This document shows positions 23,456 through 34,129 of a DNA stretch of 64,000 nucleotides, one piece after another. Under the pieces are notes generated by a model that did no database searches, was not told the origin of the DNA, and worked only from the letters and a program-made list of their open reading frames with translations. The stretch is from Loripinus fragilis (lineage: Eukaryota > Mollusca > Bivalvia > Lucinida > Lucinidae). Position 1 is the stretch's first letter; the number at the start of each line of letters is the position of its first letter. Where the stretch lies: positions 73,276,260 to 73,340,259 of the forward strand of contig OZ026525.1 of the NCBI GenBank assembly GCA_964019695.1. Direction: 5' to 3'. Made by a program: the position numbers and the translations under genes.

Positions 23456-23689
23456 GAGCCGTGAAATGAGATTTCCAACAATGTGATATGTGCGACCAGC
23501 TAAGGCTTAGACCAGCCTGCGCATACGCGCAGACTGATCAGAGCCTTTGCTTGTCGCTTAATAATTATATGAGTGTTAAGCTTCTGATCGAACTTAATTT
23601 GGTGTTTCTAAGTATAACAGGAGGCTGTACAGGTTTGCTGAGTCTACACTTGTTAAAATGGCACATTGTTGGAGATCACATTTCACGGT
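23456..23689 (+). mobile_element. MITE family A copy in composite unit 4
   Basis: GAGCCGTGAAATGAGATTTC to TTTCACGG. More diverged than units 2 and 3, 955 bp after the unit-3 copy because array 4 is shorter. Confidence 0.7.
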
Positions 23690-24222
23690 TCAAACATTCG
23701 CAGTCGGTAACGCGTCTGGCTACAGATGCGTGTCTGACTTCAGATCCTGGTGTCCCGAGTTTGATCGCAGCCCGGTCTAATACTTTCATGAAGATTGATC
23801 ATGAAATAATCTCTACGGTCATATTCCTCCCTTCAGCTGAATCGTTCAAAAAAAGTAGTTGTCAGTTATAAGCGAAAGTATGCGCTCAAATTAGTTTTAT
23901 TTTGATTAATTACGTCCCGTCAACAATCTTTCAGTTATATAGGGACGGGTCTTCCTGGGTTGAACCAGTACTAAGCTAGGATAAATGCGTCTTGCTTAAG
24001 GGCGCAATGCAACGCCACCAGTGAGGCTCGAACCCGCGGCCACTAGGTCTCGAGTCAAGCACTCTCGCTCCCATGACAAAGTACTGGTTAACCGCTTCTT
24101 CAAGGTTCCCCGGGAAAGATGTGATAAGGTGAGCTGACCGTCTCGCCATTGCCAAAGTAGATGACTTGGGGACGTAAAGCAGCAAAACAAACAAAACACA
24201 AATATTCCTGCTAGCACAAAAT
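23690..24222 (-). repeat. composite-unit spacer with SINE tail, unit 4, and last minisatellite trace
   Basis: Same order as in the other units. Ends with a single CCTGCTAGCACAAAAT remnant at 24207-24222, where the repeated structure stops. Confidence 0.6.
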
Positions 24223-24780
24223 GACGAATTACCTCTACTGACCTGTATAAGCCGTGTTTTATTTATATCATTAGGTTCACTTGGGACTAATTCAAAGAGA
24301 AGCAGCAAAAACACACCAAAATTCCATCTAATCCCAGCATACTGGGAAAAAAACTCAGATTTATGTGGAAAAAATTAATTCAACTACGCGGTCTATATCT
24401 AAATTCATTTTTCTAATTTATTTTTCAATTAAAATCACCATTAAAGAATAATTAGAAAAAAGGGGGTCACTTAAGTCCTGGAAACACAGTAGTTATGTTA
24501 TTATAAAGATCAAAATATTGTTTTGGACTGTGGAAATAAAATGTTAATGTTAATCTTTATTCTTTTCTATTTGAGAGACTTTATTACCTGGAAATAAAGG
24601 ATAACCTGCGGATAAAACCTGACTATATTTACAGGCTAAGAAGTAGTCCTACTTTTGGCTACTTTTTTGCCTCTTCCTACATTTTCATTCTTTTATTCAG
24701 AAAACCCTACTATTCTTACTTTTCTGCCCTAAAATGCCAATACATAATTCATTTCAGGAAAAGCTGAAATTGCATGAATT
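24223..24780. other. AT-rich centre of the inverted structure, nothing recognised
   Basis: No gene or repeat recognised. Confidence 0.4.
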
Positions 24781-25660
24781 TTAGAGAGCAGATGTCGTTA
24801 CAACCGATGATTTTTCATAAACTAAGGGCAATAAATCCTTAAATAGACCATTATCAAACTTGAAGAAGACATCATGATACTAAACAATGTGACAGTTAGT
24901 ACTTAACAATGTGACAAAGTTTCATAAAATACTGATCAAAACTATTCGACTTAGAGAGCGGACATCGTTTAAAACGGTGATTTTTCGTAAACAAAGGGCC
25001 ATAACTGCGGAAAGCATTGTGCGATAGTGACCATTAACAAACTAGAAGATATGGTTCTAAACAATTTGACCCAAATTTCATTAAATTCTGATCAAAAGTA
25101 TTCGACTTAGAGAGCGGACATTGTTTCAAATAGTGAATTTTAATAAACAAAGGACCATTACTACTGAAGGCATGGTCCGATATGGACCATTATCGAACTT
25201 GAAGAAGACATCATGGTACTAAACAATGTGACCAAGTTTCATAAAATCTGATCAAAATATTCTGACTTAAAGAGCGGACATCGTTTCAAATGATGAATTT
25301 TCATAAACAAAGGGCCATAACTACTGAAGGCATGGTCCGATATGGACCATTATCGAATTTGAAGAAGACATTATGGTACTAAACAATGCGACATATTACA
25401 TAAAATTCTGATCAAAACTAATCGAATTTAGAGAGCGGACATCGTTTCAAATAGTGAATTTTCATAAACAAAGGGCCATAACTACTGAAAGCATTGTGCA
25501 ATATGGACCATTATCGAACTTGAAGAAGACATCATGGTACTAAACAATGTGACCAAGTTTCATAAAATCTGATCAAAAGTATTCGACTTAGAGAGCGGAC
25601 GTCGTTGGACAGACGTACGGACAGACGGACAGGGGTAATACTTAATGGCCGGGCCATTGT
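24780..25660 (+). repeat. about 160-bp tandem repeat, five to six diverged units
   Basis: GAGCGGACATCGTTTCAAA starts or its variants recur near 24790, 24960, 25118, 25275, 25437 and 25597. Each is followed by CATAAACAAAGGGCCATAAC and ATGGACCATTATCGAAC. The last unit runs into GACAGACGTACGGACAGACGG, a common end for this kind of bivalve repeat. Confidence 0.8.
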
Positions 25661-26079
25661 CATGGCGGGGGCATAAAAATGTTTCCACTCAATAATTTTA
25701 AAACACATGGATAAACTTTCATCAAATGTATACAAGTTTACGCCTTGACATTTGCCGGGGCATTAGGTGTTACCTTTGTATGTACGTCTGTCTGTATGCC
25801 ACACCCAACGACATCCGCTTTTTCGGTTGAATAGTTTTGATCTGAATTTTATGAAACTTGGTCACATTATTTAGTACCATAATTTAGTTCCGATTATGGC
25901 CCTTTTCCGATTTGAAGACTTCCGACTTTTTAAAGCATATATCACGCTTCCCAAGGCATAAAATCACCCAAAAATCATAAATTCAAGTCCATGTGCATAA
26001 ATGAAGTTTAGATAAAAAGAATGCATTAACAGGCGTTGGGATCACAGCAATACGAAATTTATGAAGATCTTTATCCGAG
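25661..26079. repeat. flank of the tandem repeat with inverted relative
   Basis: TTTGCCGGGGCATTAGGTG, TACGTCTGTCTGTATGCC and GAAACTTGGTCACATT at 25750-25870 resemble, inverted, the end of the tandem array. The block may be the other end of the same element. No gene. Confidence 0.45.
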
Positions 26080-26253
26080 GTTATAAAACTTTTTTGTACT
26101 CAACTGACCAATGAGCGTGATTATTACCGCATCTGTGCGCCCTCGGGGTCCGGTGAACGTCTGGAAGCAAGAAAAGTTGATTTTAAGCATTTGATTTTAT
26201 GATCATTTAAACAATCCTGCTCATTTGAGTTGAGCACGAAACTTTTTTATAAC
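26080..26253. mobile_element. MITE family B copy (GCTCAACT TIR)
   Basis: Left end TTATAAAACTTTTTTGTACTC followed by AACTGA, right end the inverted form of GAGTTGAGCACGAAACTT. Related copies lie at about 29992-30216 and 33737-33945. Confidence 0.6.
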
Positions 26254-27104
26254 TTTAAAATTATTCTTCAATCCTTTAATTCACTCTGTCCACTTTTGAT
26301 AACATTGGTGAATGTATACATGTGTATGCCAGGTATACGCTTTGAGTCACACAAAAGCTTGGTCTTTGCTAAACAAGCCTAAAATCATTATTCTGATCAA
26401 AATAATGAGTAAGGTCAGCAAATACTACAATCACAAACTGCAGACAAACCTGTGGCACCTAGAGGAAGAGCCACACAACAATCATGAGGCACCAGGAAGT
26501 CAAAGCAAGGCATTCATTATGATGATTGCAAAAATAAAATGGACACAAAATATCGCATAAAAAACAAAGAGCAATTTCAGAATCACACAATGGGAGCAAC
26601 AATCAATAACGATTCAAAACTAACAGAACCATCGCCTTAAAATGGACAGCAGCCTAAGTTACTGGGGTGTGGGGGGGGGGCTTAAATGCATTTTACTGGT
26701 ACCAAATCTTCGTCAAGTCACATTCTTAGCAAAGATGATATGTTTATGCCAGATTACAAGAAGACAAGCAAGCAGTCACGCACATACACAGTGAGGCAGG
26801 CAGCTAGATACATAAACTCACAACCCTCGGGTGGTTCAAATGCCTACCACCTGCTTTCTATTGGGATATCTCAGAACATGGCTTGGCGGCCAAACAAGAG
26901 CGGAACTTAACAATACAAGTATAGTTGGCAATTGTCGGTTCATTTGAATTCATTGGGTCTAGTTAGATCAGATGGTTTGCCATAAATCATATGATTATTT
27001 CTTGAATGGTCGATTTAACCAAAAATATACTGAACAAAAAAAAATAAGTTTACACTTTAACCAATTTAACAAAAACTCATTACGTTAAACGGTATGCGTA
27101 TATG
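26254..27104. repeat. repeat fragments, no gene
   Basis: Around 26410-26500 (AATACTACAATCACAAACTGC, AGAGGAAGAGCCACACAAC) the sequence matches, inverted, 32935-32990 and 58500-58560. Further right, simple G-run at 26668 and nothing else recognised. Confidence 0.45.
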
Positions 27105-27320
27105 ACAAAGATCAGGAATCAATGTAATCAAGTACTACACCTGACGCATGACACCACATGGGAAAGTGACAAAAACTCAACATCACATACAAGCAAGAGG
27201 TTTACCCCTTCCAAGCATGGATGACCACAAGGCTGCAATTAACAGGCAAGAAAGCATGACAAACACGAAACATAAATAACAAGAAGGATTCACAAAAGAA
27301 GCACCGCCTTGGCCACACGT
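27105..27320 (+). repeat. dispersed repeat C copy
   Basis: Shares GACAAAGATCAGGAATCA, AATCAAGTACTACACCTGAC and GGATGACCACAAGGCTGCAA with the copies at 8560 and 15295. Confidence 0.6.
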
Positions 27321-27656
27321 CTGACAAGACAACCATGCGAAACTTGATCAGGCGTTCATGAATAACGTTTAAAAACGTCAAACTGCATTTTTAAATCTGG
27401 AAGATTATCTTTACGATATTTTGAATATATATGTAAACACACTTTTCGGGAGTATTTCTGTCTGAACATCGAACATCAAGATGTAACGTCTGCGATGCAT
27501 ACTGTACTAATGTTACGGTACGTCAAAATGAGCGTAAGAAGGCTTTTGGCAGATCACCGCCATACCAAGAGTAATCAACACGGTATAGATGTTTGGTTGC
27601 TCAAGATTTAATGGAGAAATATAAAGTAAAAAATCGAAAAAATAACAATTTTTAAA
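27321..27656. other. unassigned DNA
   Basis: No feature recognised. Confidence 0.35.
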
Positions 27657-27930
27657 TGCTGGCAACAATTTTGCTGCTGGCAGAAGTTTTTTTGCTAGCA
27701 GGAATATTTGTGCCAACAGCACTTTTTGAGCTAGCAGGAATTTTTGTGCCAGCAGCAAATTTTGCGCAATCAGCAAAGTTTGTGCTAGCAGGAATATTTG
27801 TGCCAGCAGCAAAGTTTTGCTAGCAGGAATTTTTGTGCAAGCAGCAAAATTTTGTGCTAGCAGGAATTTTTGGGTCAGCAGCAAATTTTGTGCTGGCAGC
27901 AATTTTTGTGCTTGCAGAAATATTTGTGTT
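27657..27930 (-). repeat. GCTAGC minisatellite, reversed orientation
   Basis: Units such as GTGCTAGCAGGAATTTTTGT are the reverse complement of the left-half units. From here the composite units run in the opposite direction. Confidence 0.8.
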
Positions 27931-28448
27931 TTGTTTGTTTTGCTGCTTTACGTCCCAAGTCAACAACTATGGTCATGGCGAGACGGTCAGCTCACCTAAC
28001 CACACCTTTCCTGGGCAAGCTTGAAGAAGCGGTTAACCAGTACTTCGTCCTCGGAGCGCAGTGGCTCAGTGGTAGAGTGTTTGACTCGATACCGAGTGGC
28101 CGCGGCTTCGAGCCTAACCGGCGTCATTGCGTTGTGCCCTTGAGCAAGACGCATTAATCCTAGTTTAGTACCGGTTAACCCTGGAAGACCCGTCCCTACA
28201 TAACGGAAAACTTGTTGATGAATCAAATCAAACCAGTACTTCGTGCGCATACTTTCGCTTAAAACTGACAGCTACTTCTCTTGAATGATATAGCGTTAGA
28301 GAGTGATATGACGGTAGAAATTATTTCACGATCAATCTCCATGAAAGTATGAGACCAGGCTGCGATCAAAGTCGGGACACCAGGATCTGCAGTCAGACAC
28401 GCATCTGTAGCCAGACACGTTACCGACTGCCTACGCGGCCCGATATGA
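27931..28448 (+). mobile_element. tRNA-derived SINE with both pol III boxes, and unit spacer
   Basis: GCAGTGGCTCAGTGGTAGAG (A box, about 28058-28077) and GGCTTCGAGCCT (B box, 28104-28115) are followed by the tail GACGCATTAATCCTAG and ACCGGTTAACCC. From about 28225 the spacer is the reverse complement of the left-half spacers. This copy retains the A box that the left-half copies lack. Confidence 0.65.
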
Positions 28449-28852
28449 AGATTTGTGCCTGCAGCAACTTTTGTGCCAGCACTATTTTTAGTGCCTGCAG
28501 CAAATTTTGTGCTAGCAGGATTTTTTGTGCCAGCAGCAAATTTTGTGCTGGCAGCAATTTTTTTGCTAGCAGAAATTTTTGTGCCAGCACCAAATTTTAT
28601 GCTAGCAGGAATTTTTGTGCCAGCAGCAAATTTTGTGCTAGCAGAAATTTTTGTGCCAGCAGCGAATTTTGTGCTAGCAGGAATTTTTGTGCCAGCAGCA
28701 AGTTTTGTGCTAGCAGGAATTTTTGAGCCAGCAGCAAATTTTGTGCTGGCAAGAATTTTTTGTGCCAGCAGCAAATTTGTGCTGGCAGCAAATTTTGTGC
28801 TAGCAGGATTTTTTGTGCCAGCAGCAATTTTTGTGCTGGCAGAAATATTTGT
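28449..28852 (-). repeat. GCTAGC minisatellite, reversed array
   Basis: About 22 units of GTGCCAGCAGCAAATTTT and GTGCTAGCAGGAATTTTT. Open frames in several phases are incidental. Confidence 0.85.
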
Positions 28853-29088
28853 GTTTTGTTTGTTTTGACCCAAGTCAACAACTATGGTCATGGCGAGACT
28901 ATAAACTCACCTAACCACACCTTTCTGGGGCAAGCTTGAAGAAGCGATTAATTAGTACTTCGTCATCGGAGCGCAGTTGCTCAGTGGTAGAGTGCTTGAC
29001 TCGAGACCGAGGGGCCGCGGGTTCGAGCCTCACCGGCGTCATTGCGTTGTGCCCTTGTGCAAGACACATTAATCCTAGCTAACGCCCC
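28853..29088 (+). mobile_element. tRNA-derived SINE, second copy with both boxes
   Basis: A box GTTGCTCAGTGGTAG (28976-28990) and B box GGGTTCGAGCCT (29019-29030), which fits the tRNA B-box consensus well. The tail is cut at 29088 by the CCGG-rich block. Confidence 0.65.
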
Positions 29089-29425
29089 GTTCTCACTGTC
29101 CCGGTTTAAGGTGCCGGTTCATCCCGGTTTGATGATCCGGGATGAACCGTGTCACAATCGTGGCGGCACCGTGGACAACTTTGGAGATCCGGGATGAACC
29201 GTGTTGAACCGGCTAATGTCCCCGGTTGTTGTAAAATGTTTAAAACAACCGGAACTCACCGGGAGTAACCGAGAAGGCTGTCAAATACCGTGGTAAACTG
29301 GGACGACGCCGGGAGCAACGGTGTCTCCACCGGGACCGCGTCCACGCGATACCGGCGCATTCCGGAAAAATCCGTGTCTCCACCGTGATAAACCGTGCGC
29401 GATGAAGACCCCGGGTATGCCTGAT
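29089..29425. repeat. CCGG-rich, CpG-rich block with hairpin
   Basis: Short words such as CCGGGATGAACCGTG, CACCGGGA and ACCGTGTCTCCACCG are scattered through 330 bp that stand out from the AT-rich surroundings. GGTTCATCCCGG (29116-29127) and its exact inverse (29137-29148) form a 12-bp hairpin with a 9-nt loop. One arm recurs near 29191. The C-run-bounded start and end (GCCCCGTTCTCACTG, AAGACCCCGGG) suggest an inserted element. Confidence 0.6.
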
Positions 29426-29428
29426 TTT

Positions 29429-29646
29429 TTTCAACAATGTGGTATGTGCCAACAAGAAAACCTCAGATCAGCCTGCGCCTAGGCGCAGTCTGATCAGAGC
29501 CTTTGCCAGTCGCTTGATTATTATTTGACTGTTAAGCTACTGACCGAACTACATTTAAAATTTCTTAGCTAAAATGGTTACTGCACAGGCTTGTCTGAGT
29601 CTACACTTCTCAAAATACCACACTGTTAGAAATCACATGCCGCGGC
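29429..29646 (+). mobile_element. MITE family A copy, 5' end truncated
   Basis: CAACAATGTGGTATGTGCC at the left and inverted end near CATGCCGCGG at the right. The outermost left TIR bases are missing, replaced by a T run. Confidence 0.7.
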
Positions 29647-29689
29647 GCATAGTGTTTATATATTTTTGCTAAAAAGCAAGACAATCTGG

Positions 29690-29949
29690 GCCAAAATTAC
29701 AATGCACCCTTAAAGTTAAGGAAGACTTAAGTTAAGTATTGAATTTTCAGGTTGCGAAAAACAACGTTTTCAAGCTGATCAAAATCAAAATAGTTACTTT
29801 TTTCTATAGATCACAATGATATTTTTGACAACAAGTACTGCACAGGTCCTGGCAATTTATCAAGCATTTAATGTAACATGTTGAAATATATTTAAATTAA
29901 GTCTTCCTTAACTTTAAGGAGGCATTGTACACATGTAGGTCTAGGCCCA
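29690..29949. mobile_element. 260-bp MITE with 21-bp perfect inverted core
   Basis: Positions 29710-29730 are exactly inverted at 29897-29917. Outward, TACAATGC and GGGCC match imperfectly up to TGGGCC at about 29688 and GGCCCA at about 29949. The interior is AT-rich and non-coding. Confidence 0.7.
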
Positions 29950-29991
29950 GATCAACAACATTTGAACCTCATCGTAAGAAAACAGGCCCCG

Positions 29992-30216
29992 AGCTTAAAA
30001 ACATTTTTCATACTCAACTAAGCTGAACACGAAATTTATCCTGCTCATAAATGTTGAAATGCCATCAATTTTGGCATTTTAACATTTATTAGCATGATAA
30101 ATACAACACCTGAGAGACTTAAAGCAAGAAACTTCTTTATTTGCCGGTATTTTAGTTTTTATGAGCAGTCGAAATTTCATGCTCAGTCGAGTTGGGCATG
30201 AAAAAAGTTTTATAAC
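29992..30216. mobile_element. MITE family B copy
   Basis: Left TTTTTCATACTCAACTAAGC with GAACACGAAATTT, right the inverted GTCGAGTTGGGCATGAAAAA with GAAATTTCATGCTCA. Pairs across about 55 bp with mismatches. Confidence 0.65.
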
Positions 30217-30283
30217 CTCTGCTTCTGCGTATACGACAACTTACATGCAAATGAGCTGCGAGGTTACTAAGCATTTGTTAAAT

Positions 30284-30820
30284 TTTGTGCTAGTAGAAAT
30301 TTTTTTGCTGGCAGCAAATTTTGTGCTAGCAGAAAATTTTTTGCTGGCAGAAAATTTTGTGCTAGCAGAAATTTTTGTGCTAGCAGAAAATTTTTTGCTG
30401 GCAGAAAATTTTGTGCTAGCAGAAATTTTTGTGCTAGCAGAAAATTTTTTTGCTGGCAGAAAATTTTGTGCTAGCAGAAATTTTTGCGCTAGCAGAAAAT
30501 TTTTTGCTGGCAGAAAATTTGTGCTAGCAGAAATTTTTGTGCTAGCCGAAAATTTTTTGCCTGCAGCAAATTTTGTGCTAGCAGAAATTTTTGTGCCAGC
30601 AGCAAATTTTGTGCTAGCAGGAAATTTTGTGCCAGCAGCAAATTTTGTGCTAGCAGGAATTTTTGTGCCAGCAGCAAATTTTGTGCTGGCAGTTATTTTG
30701 TGCTAGCAGGAATTTTTGTGCCAGCAGCAAATTTTGTGCTGTTAGCAAATTTTGTGCTAGCAGGATTTTTTGTGCCAGCAGTAAATTTTGTGCTGGTAGC
30801 AATTTTTGTGCTAGCAGGAA
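30284..30820 (-). repeat. GCTAGC minisatellite, reversed array
   Basis: About 29 units of GTGCTAGCAGAAATTTTT and TTGCTGGCAGAAAATTTT. Regular in the first half, degenerate towards 30820. Confidence 0.85.
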
Positions 30821-31341
30821 TATTTGTTTTTGTTTGTTTTGATGCTTTACGTCCCCAAGTCAACAACTATGGCCAAGGCGAGACGGACAGCTCACCTAAT
30901 CACATCTTTCCTCGGGAAGCTTGAAGAAGCGGTTAACCAGTACTTCGTCTCGGGAGCGAGAGTTCTTGACTCGAGACCGAGTGGCCGCGGGTTCGAGCCT
31001 CACCGGCGGCGTTGCGTTGTGCCCTTAAGCAAGACATATTTATCCTAGCTTAGTACTGGTTCAACCCTGGAAGACCCTTTCCTATATAACTGAATGATTG
31101 TTGATGGGACGTAATGAATCAAATCAAACCAGTACTTCGTGCGCATACTTTCGCTTAAAACTGACAGCTACTTCTTGGAAGGGAGTGATATGACGGTAGA
31201 AATTATTTCACGATCAATCTCAATGAAAGTATGAGACCGGGCTGCGATCAAACTCGGGACACCAGGATCTGCAGTCAGACACGTATCTGTAGCCAGACAC
31301 GTTACCGACTTCCTACGCGGCCCGGTATTCAGGAATATTTG
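30821..31341 (+). repeat. inverted twin of spacer 20429-20950
   Basis: Reverse complement of the unit-1 spacer at very high identity, including GGGTTCGAGCCTCACC and AAGACATATTTATCCTAG. The SINE again lacks the A-box segment. Confidence 0.75.
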
Positions 31342-31569
31342 AACCGTGACATGTGATTTCCAACAATGTGCCATCTTGACAAGTGTAGACTCAGACGAAC
31401 CTGTGCAGCCTCCTGTTAAGCTTAGAAACACCAAATTAAGTTCGATCAGTAGCTTAACACTTATATAATAATTAAGCGACAAGCAAAGGCTCTGATCAGT
31501 ATGCGCATGCTCGTCTGAGCCTTTGCTGGTCACACATACGACATTGTTTGAAATCTCATGTCACTGCTC
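31342..31569 (-). mobile_element. MITE family A copy, inverted twin of 20195-20428
   Basis: It matches the 20195 copy apart from a few substitutions and a short deletion in the GCGCATACGCGC core, where it reads GTATGCGCATGC. Confidence 0.75.
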
Positions 31570-31571
31570 AT

Positions 31572-32725
31572 TTGTGCCTGCAGCAAATTTTGTGCTAGCA
31601 GAAATTTTTGTGCTAGCAGAAATTTTTTTGCTGGCAGCAAATTTTGTGCTAGCAGAAATTTTTTTGCTGGCAGCAAATTTTGTGCTAGCAGAAATTTTTG
31701 TGCTAGCAGAAAATTTTTTGCTGGCAGAAAATTTTGTGCTAGCAGAAATTTTTGTGCTAGCAGAAATTTTTTTGCTGGCAGAAAATTTTGTGCTAGCAGA
31801 AATTTTTGCGCTAGCAGAAAATTTTTTGCTGGCAGAAAATTTTGTGCTAGCAGAAAATTTTTTGCTGGCAGAAAATTTTTTGCTAGCAGAAATTTTTGTG
31901 CTAGCAGAAAATTTTTTGCTGGCAGCAAATTTTGTGCTAGCAGAAATTTTTGTGCTAGCAGAAAATTTTTTGCTGGCAGAAAATTTTGTGCTAGCAGAAA
32001 TTTTTGTGCTAGCAGAATTTTTTTTGCTGGCAGCAAATTTTGTGCTAGCAGAATTTTTTTTGCTGGCAGCAAATTTTGTGCTAGCAGAAATTTTTGTGCT
32101 AGCAGAAAATTTTTTGCTGGCAGAAAATTTTGTGCTAGCAGGAATTTTTGTGCTAGCAGAAAACTTTTTGCTGGCAGAAAATTTTGTGCTAGCAGAAAAT
32201 TTTTTGCTGGCAGAAAATTTTGTGCTAGCAGAAAATTTTTTGCTGGCAGAAAATTTTTTGCTAGCAGAAATTTTTGTGCTAGCAGAAAATTTTTTGCTGG
32301 CAGAAAATTTTTTGCTAGCAGAAATTTTTGTGCTTGCAGAAAATTTTTTGCTAGCAGAAAATTTTGTGCTAGCAGAAAATTTTTTGCTGGCAGCAAATTT
32401 TGTGCTAGCAGAAATTTTTGTGCTAGCAGAAAATTTTTTGCTGGCAGAAAATTTTGTGCTAGCAGAAATTTTCTGCTAACTTGACCGTTTTTCTCTGCCA
32501 GCAGAAATTTTGTGCTAACTTGACCGTTTTTCTCTGCCATAAAATTGCTGCCAACTTTACCATTTTTTGCTGCGGCAAAATTGCTGCTAACTTGACCGTT
32601 TTTTGCTGCAGAAAAATTGCTGCCAACTTTACCGTTTTTTACTGTTGCTGCTAACTTGACCGTTTTTTGCTGCAGAAAAATTGCTGCCAACTTTACCGTT
32701 TTTTGCTGCAGCAAAATTAGTGCTA
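31572..32725 (-). repeat. GCTAGC minisatellite, inverted twin of array 1
   Basis: About 50 regular 18-bp units followed by the variant CGGTAAAGTTGGCAG units (inverted) up to GTGCTAACTTTACCGACC. This mirrors 19070-20190 in unit order, with small differences in unit number. Confidence 0.9.
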
Positions 32726-32759
32726 ACTTTACCGACCTGATAATTATATCATTTCTTTT

Positions 32760-32900
32760 TTCTATATGGGACTGTTATATGGGACCCATCTGGGCAACCG
32801 GCATATGGGCTAACCCGTATGGGACCCATGCGGAACCCGGTTGCACTCCCCATATGGGTCCCATATGGGTAGCCCATATGGGACCCATATGGGCATGTTT
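32760..32900 (-). repeat. CATATGGGTCCC palindromic repeat, outer border of right arm
   Basis: Multiple overlapping words CCCATATGGGTCCCATATGG, CCCGTATGGGACCCATG and AACCCGGTTGCAC. Inverted relative of 18732-18800, with extra units. Confidence 0.7.
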
Positions 32901-33736
32901 GCTGGGACGCAGTGTACTTTGTCTGGTGTCTCGAGATGGTCTTCCTCACGGTGCCACTGGGTTGTCTGCGGTTTGTGATTGTGGTATTCCCTGATCATAC
33001 TCACTTACTATATTTGTAACAATACAAAGTGTATGGATCCCTACCTCTAGCCTTTGAGACATACGGATCAGACATGTCTTATGGTTATCTTTATAATTGT
33101 TATATTATAAAATCGTAAGAAATGACAACTAAATTTTTGTCATTTTTTCCTTTGCCATATCAGTGGACCGCCAAATTAAACGCAATTGAATCACAACAAA
33201 AGTCGTCTTCGTTTGTCGTCTGCTAAAAAGTTTTGGAAACCTCCATGAAAAAGTGTGGACCCAGATCAGACTGCTCCTATTGGAATAGCCTGATCTAGAT
33301 CCACTCTGTTTGCTTTGGTACTTTAACTAGTTAGTAATCATTTCAATGTTAGATAATTATTTGCAACAGGCGACTTGAGCAGAAGGTTTTCAGATCCGGA
33401 TTATCGTATTGTACCTCTAGCCTAGCCTTTTGAAAAAAAATGCTAGAGATACAGTTCCGTATCCGTAGTCTCACAGACTAGCGATACGACTTCGTACCCA
33501 TAGTCATTGTCTTACATAAAACAGCTGTAGTGTCTTCTACGCTGAGGCGGGAGCATGTACCAAATTGTGGCTCGAGTTTTCAATATAAAACAGTTTCAAA
33601 TCAATTCTTTGTTTTTTTTTTATTATTTTGCATACTTAATTATATGTGTGCTTTCATAGTGTTTGTTGCATAATTATTTCAATAAAATAAATTGGTTATT
33701 GTTTATGTGTCTATTGGATATCCGCCCAGATTTTAT
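32901..33736. repeat. repeat fragments, no gene
   Basis: 32930-33000 matches 58500-58570 (CGGTGCCACTGGGTTGTCTG, TTTGTGATTGTGGTATTCCC). A small hairpin around AAAGTCGTC and GTCGTCTG sits near 33200. Nothing else recognised. Confidence 0.45.
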
Positions 33737-33945
33737 GTCAAGCTAAACTCAATTGAACATGAAATTTCAACTGCTCATTAGGAAAATTCTAAAATATAAA
33801 GAACTTTCCATTGCTTTAAAACTCTAAAATAAATTGTCGTTTGTTGTGATGCCAATAAATGATGTTAAAGGCCAATAATTGTCGAGCATAACAATCATGC
33901 TCAGTTGCGTTCAGCACGAACTATTTTGCATGTATTTATAACACG
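33737..33945. mobile_element. MITE family B copy
   Basis: Left TCAATTGAACATGAAATTTC, right inverted form of GCTCAGTTGCGTTCAGCACG. Third copy of the family in the window. Confidence 0.55.
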
Positions 33946-33974
33946 GAACTCTGGTGTATATGTTCGAACAGAGG

Positions 33975-34055
33975 AGCACAGTATCTCAGATGGTATGGCA
34001 TTAGACTGAAGACCGAAGGTTTGCTGCAATGTAGCTCGGTAGTCACTAACGCGCG
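33975..34055 (+). mobile_element. tRNA-like remnant (tRNA-Phe-type anticodon arm)
   Basis: ATCTCAGATGGTATGGCAT followed by TTAGACTGAAGACCGAAGGT resembles the D and anticodon arms of a tRNA-Phe(GAA). The T arm is not convincing. Probably a SINE remnant rather than a gene. Confidence 0.4.
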
Positions 34056-34129
34056 GATTCAATGTGTTTGGTCATTTTTTTTTTTTATTAATTTTAAAAC
34101 TGATTTTTATCAGCTTTGATTCCACTAAT

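Noticed and set aside
19085..32725. CRISPR-like array
   Set aside because: Units are contiguous 18-bp repeats without unique spacers, in a eukaryotic setting.
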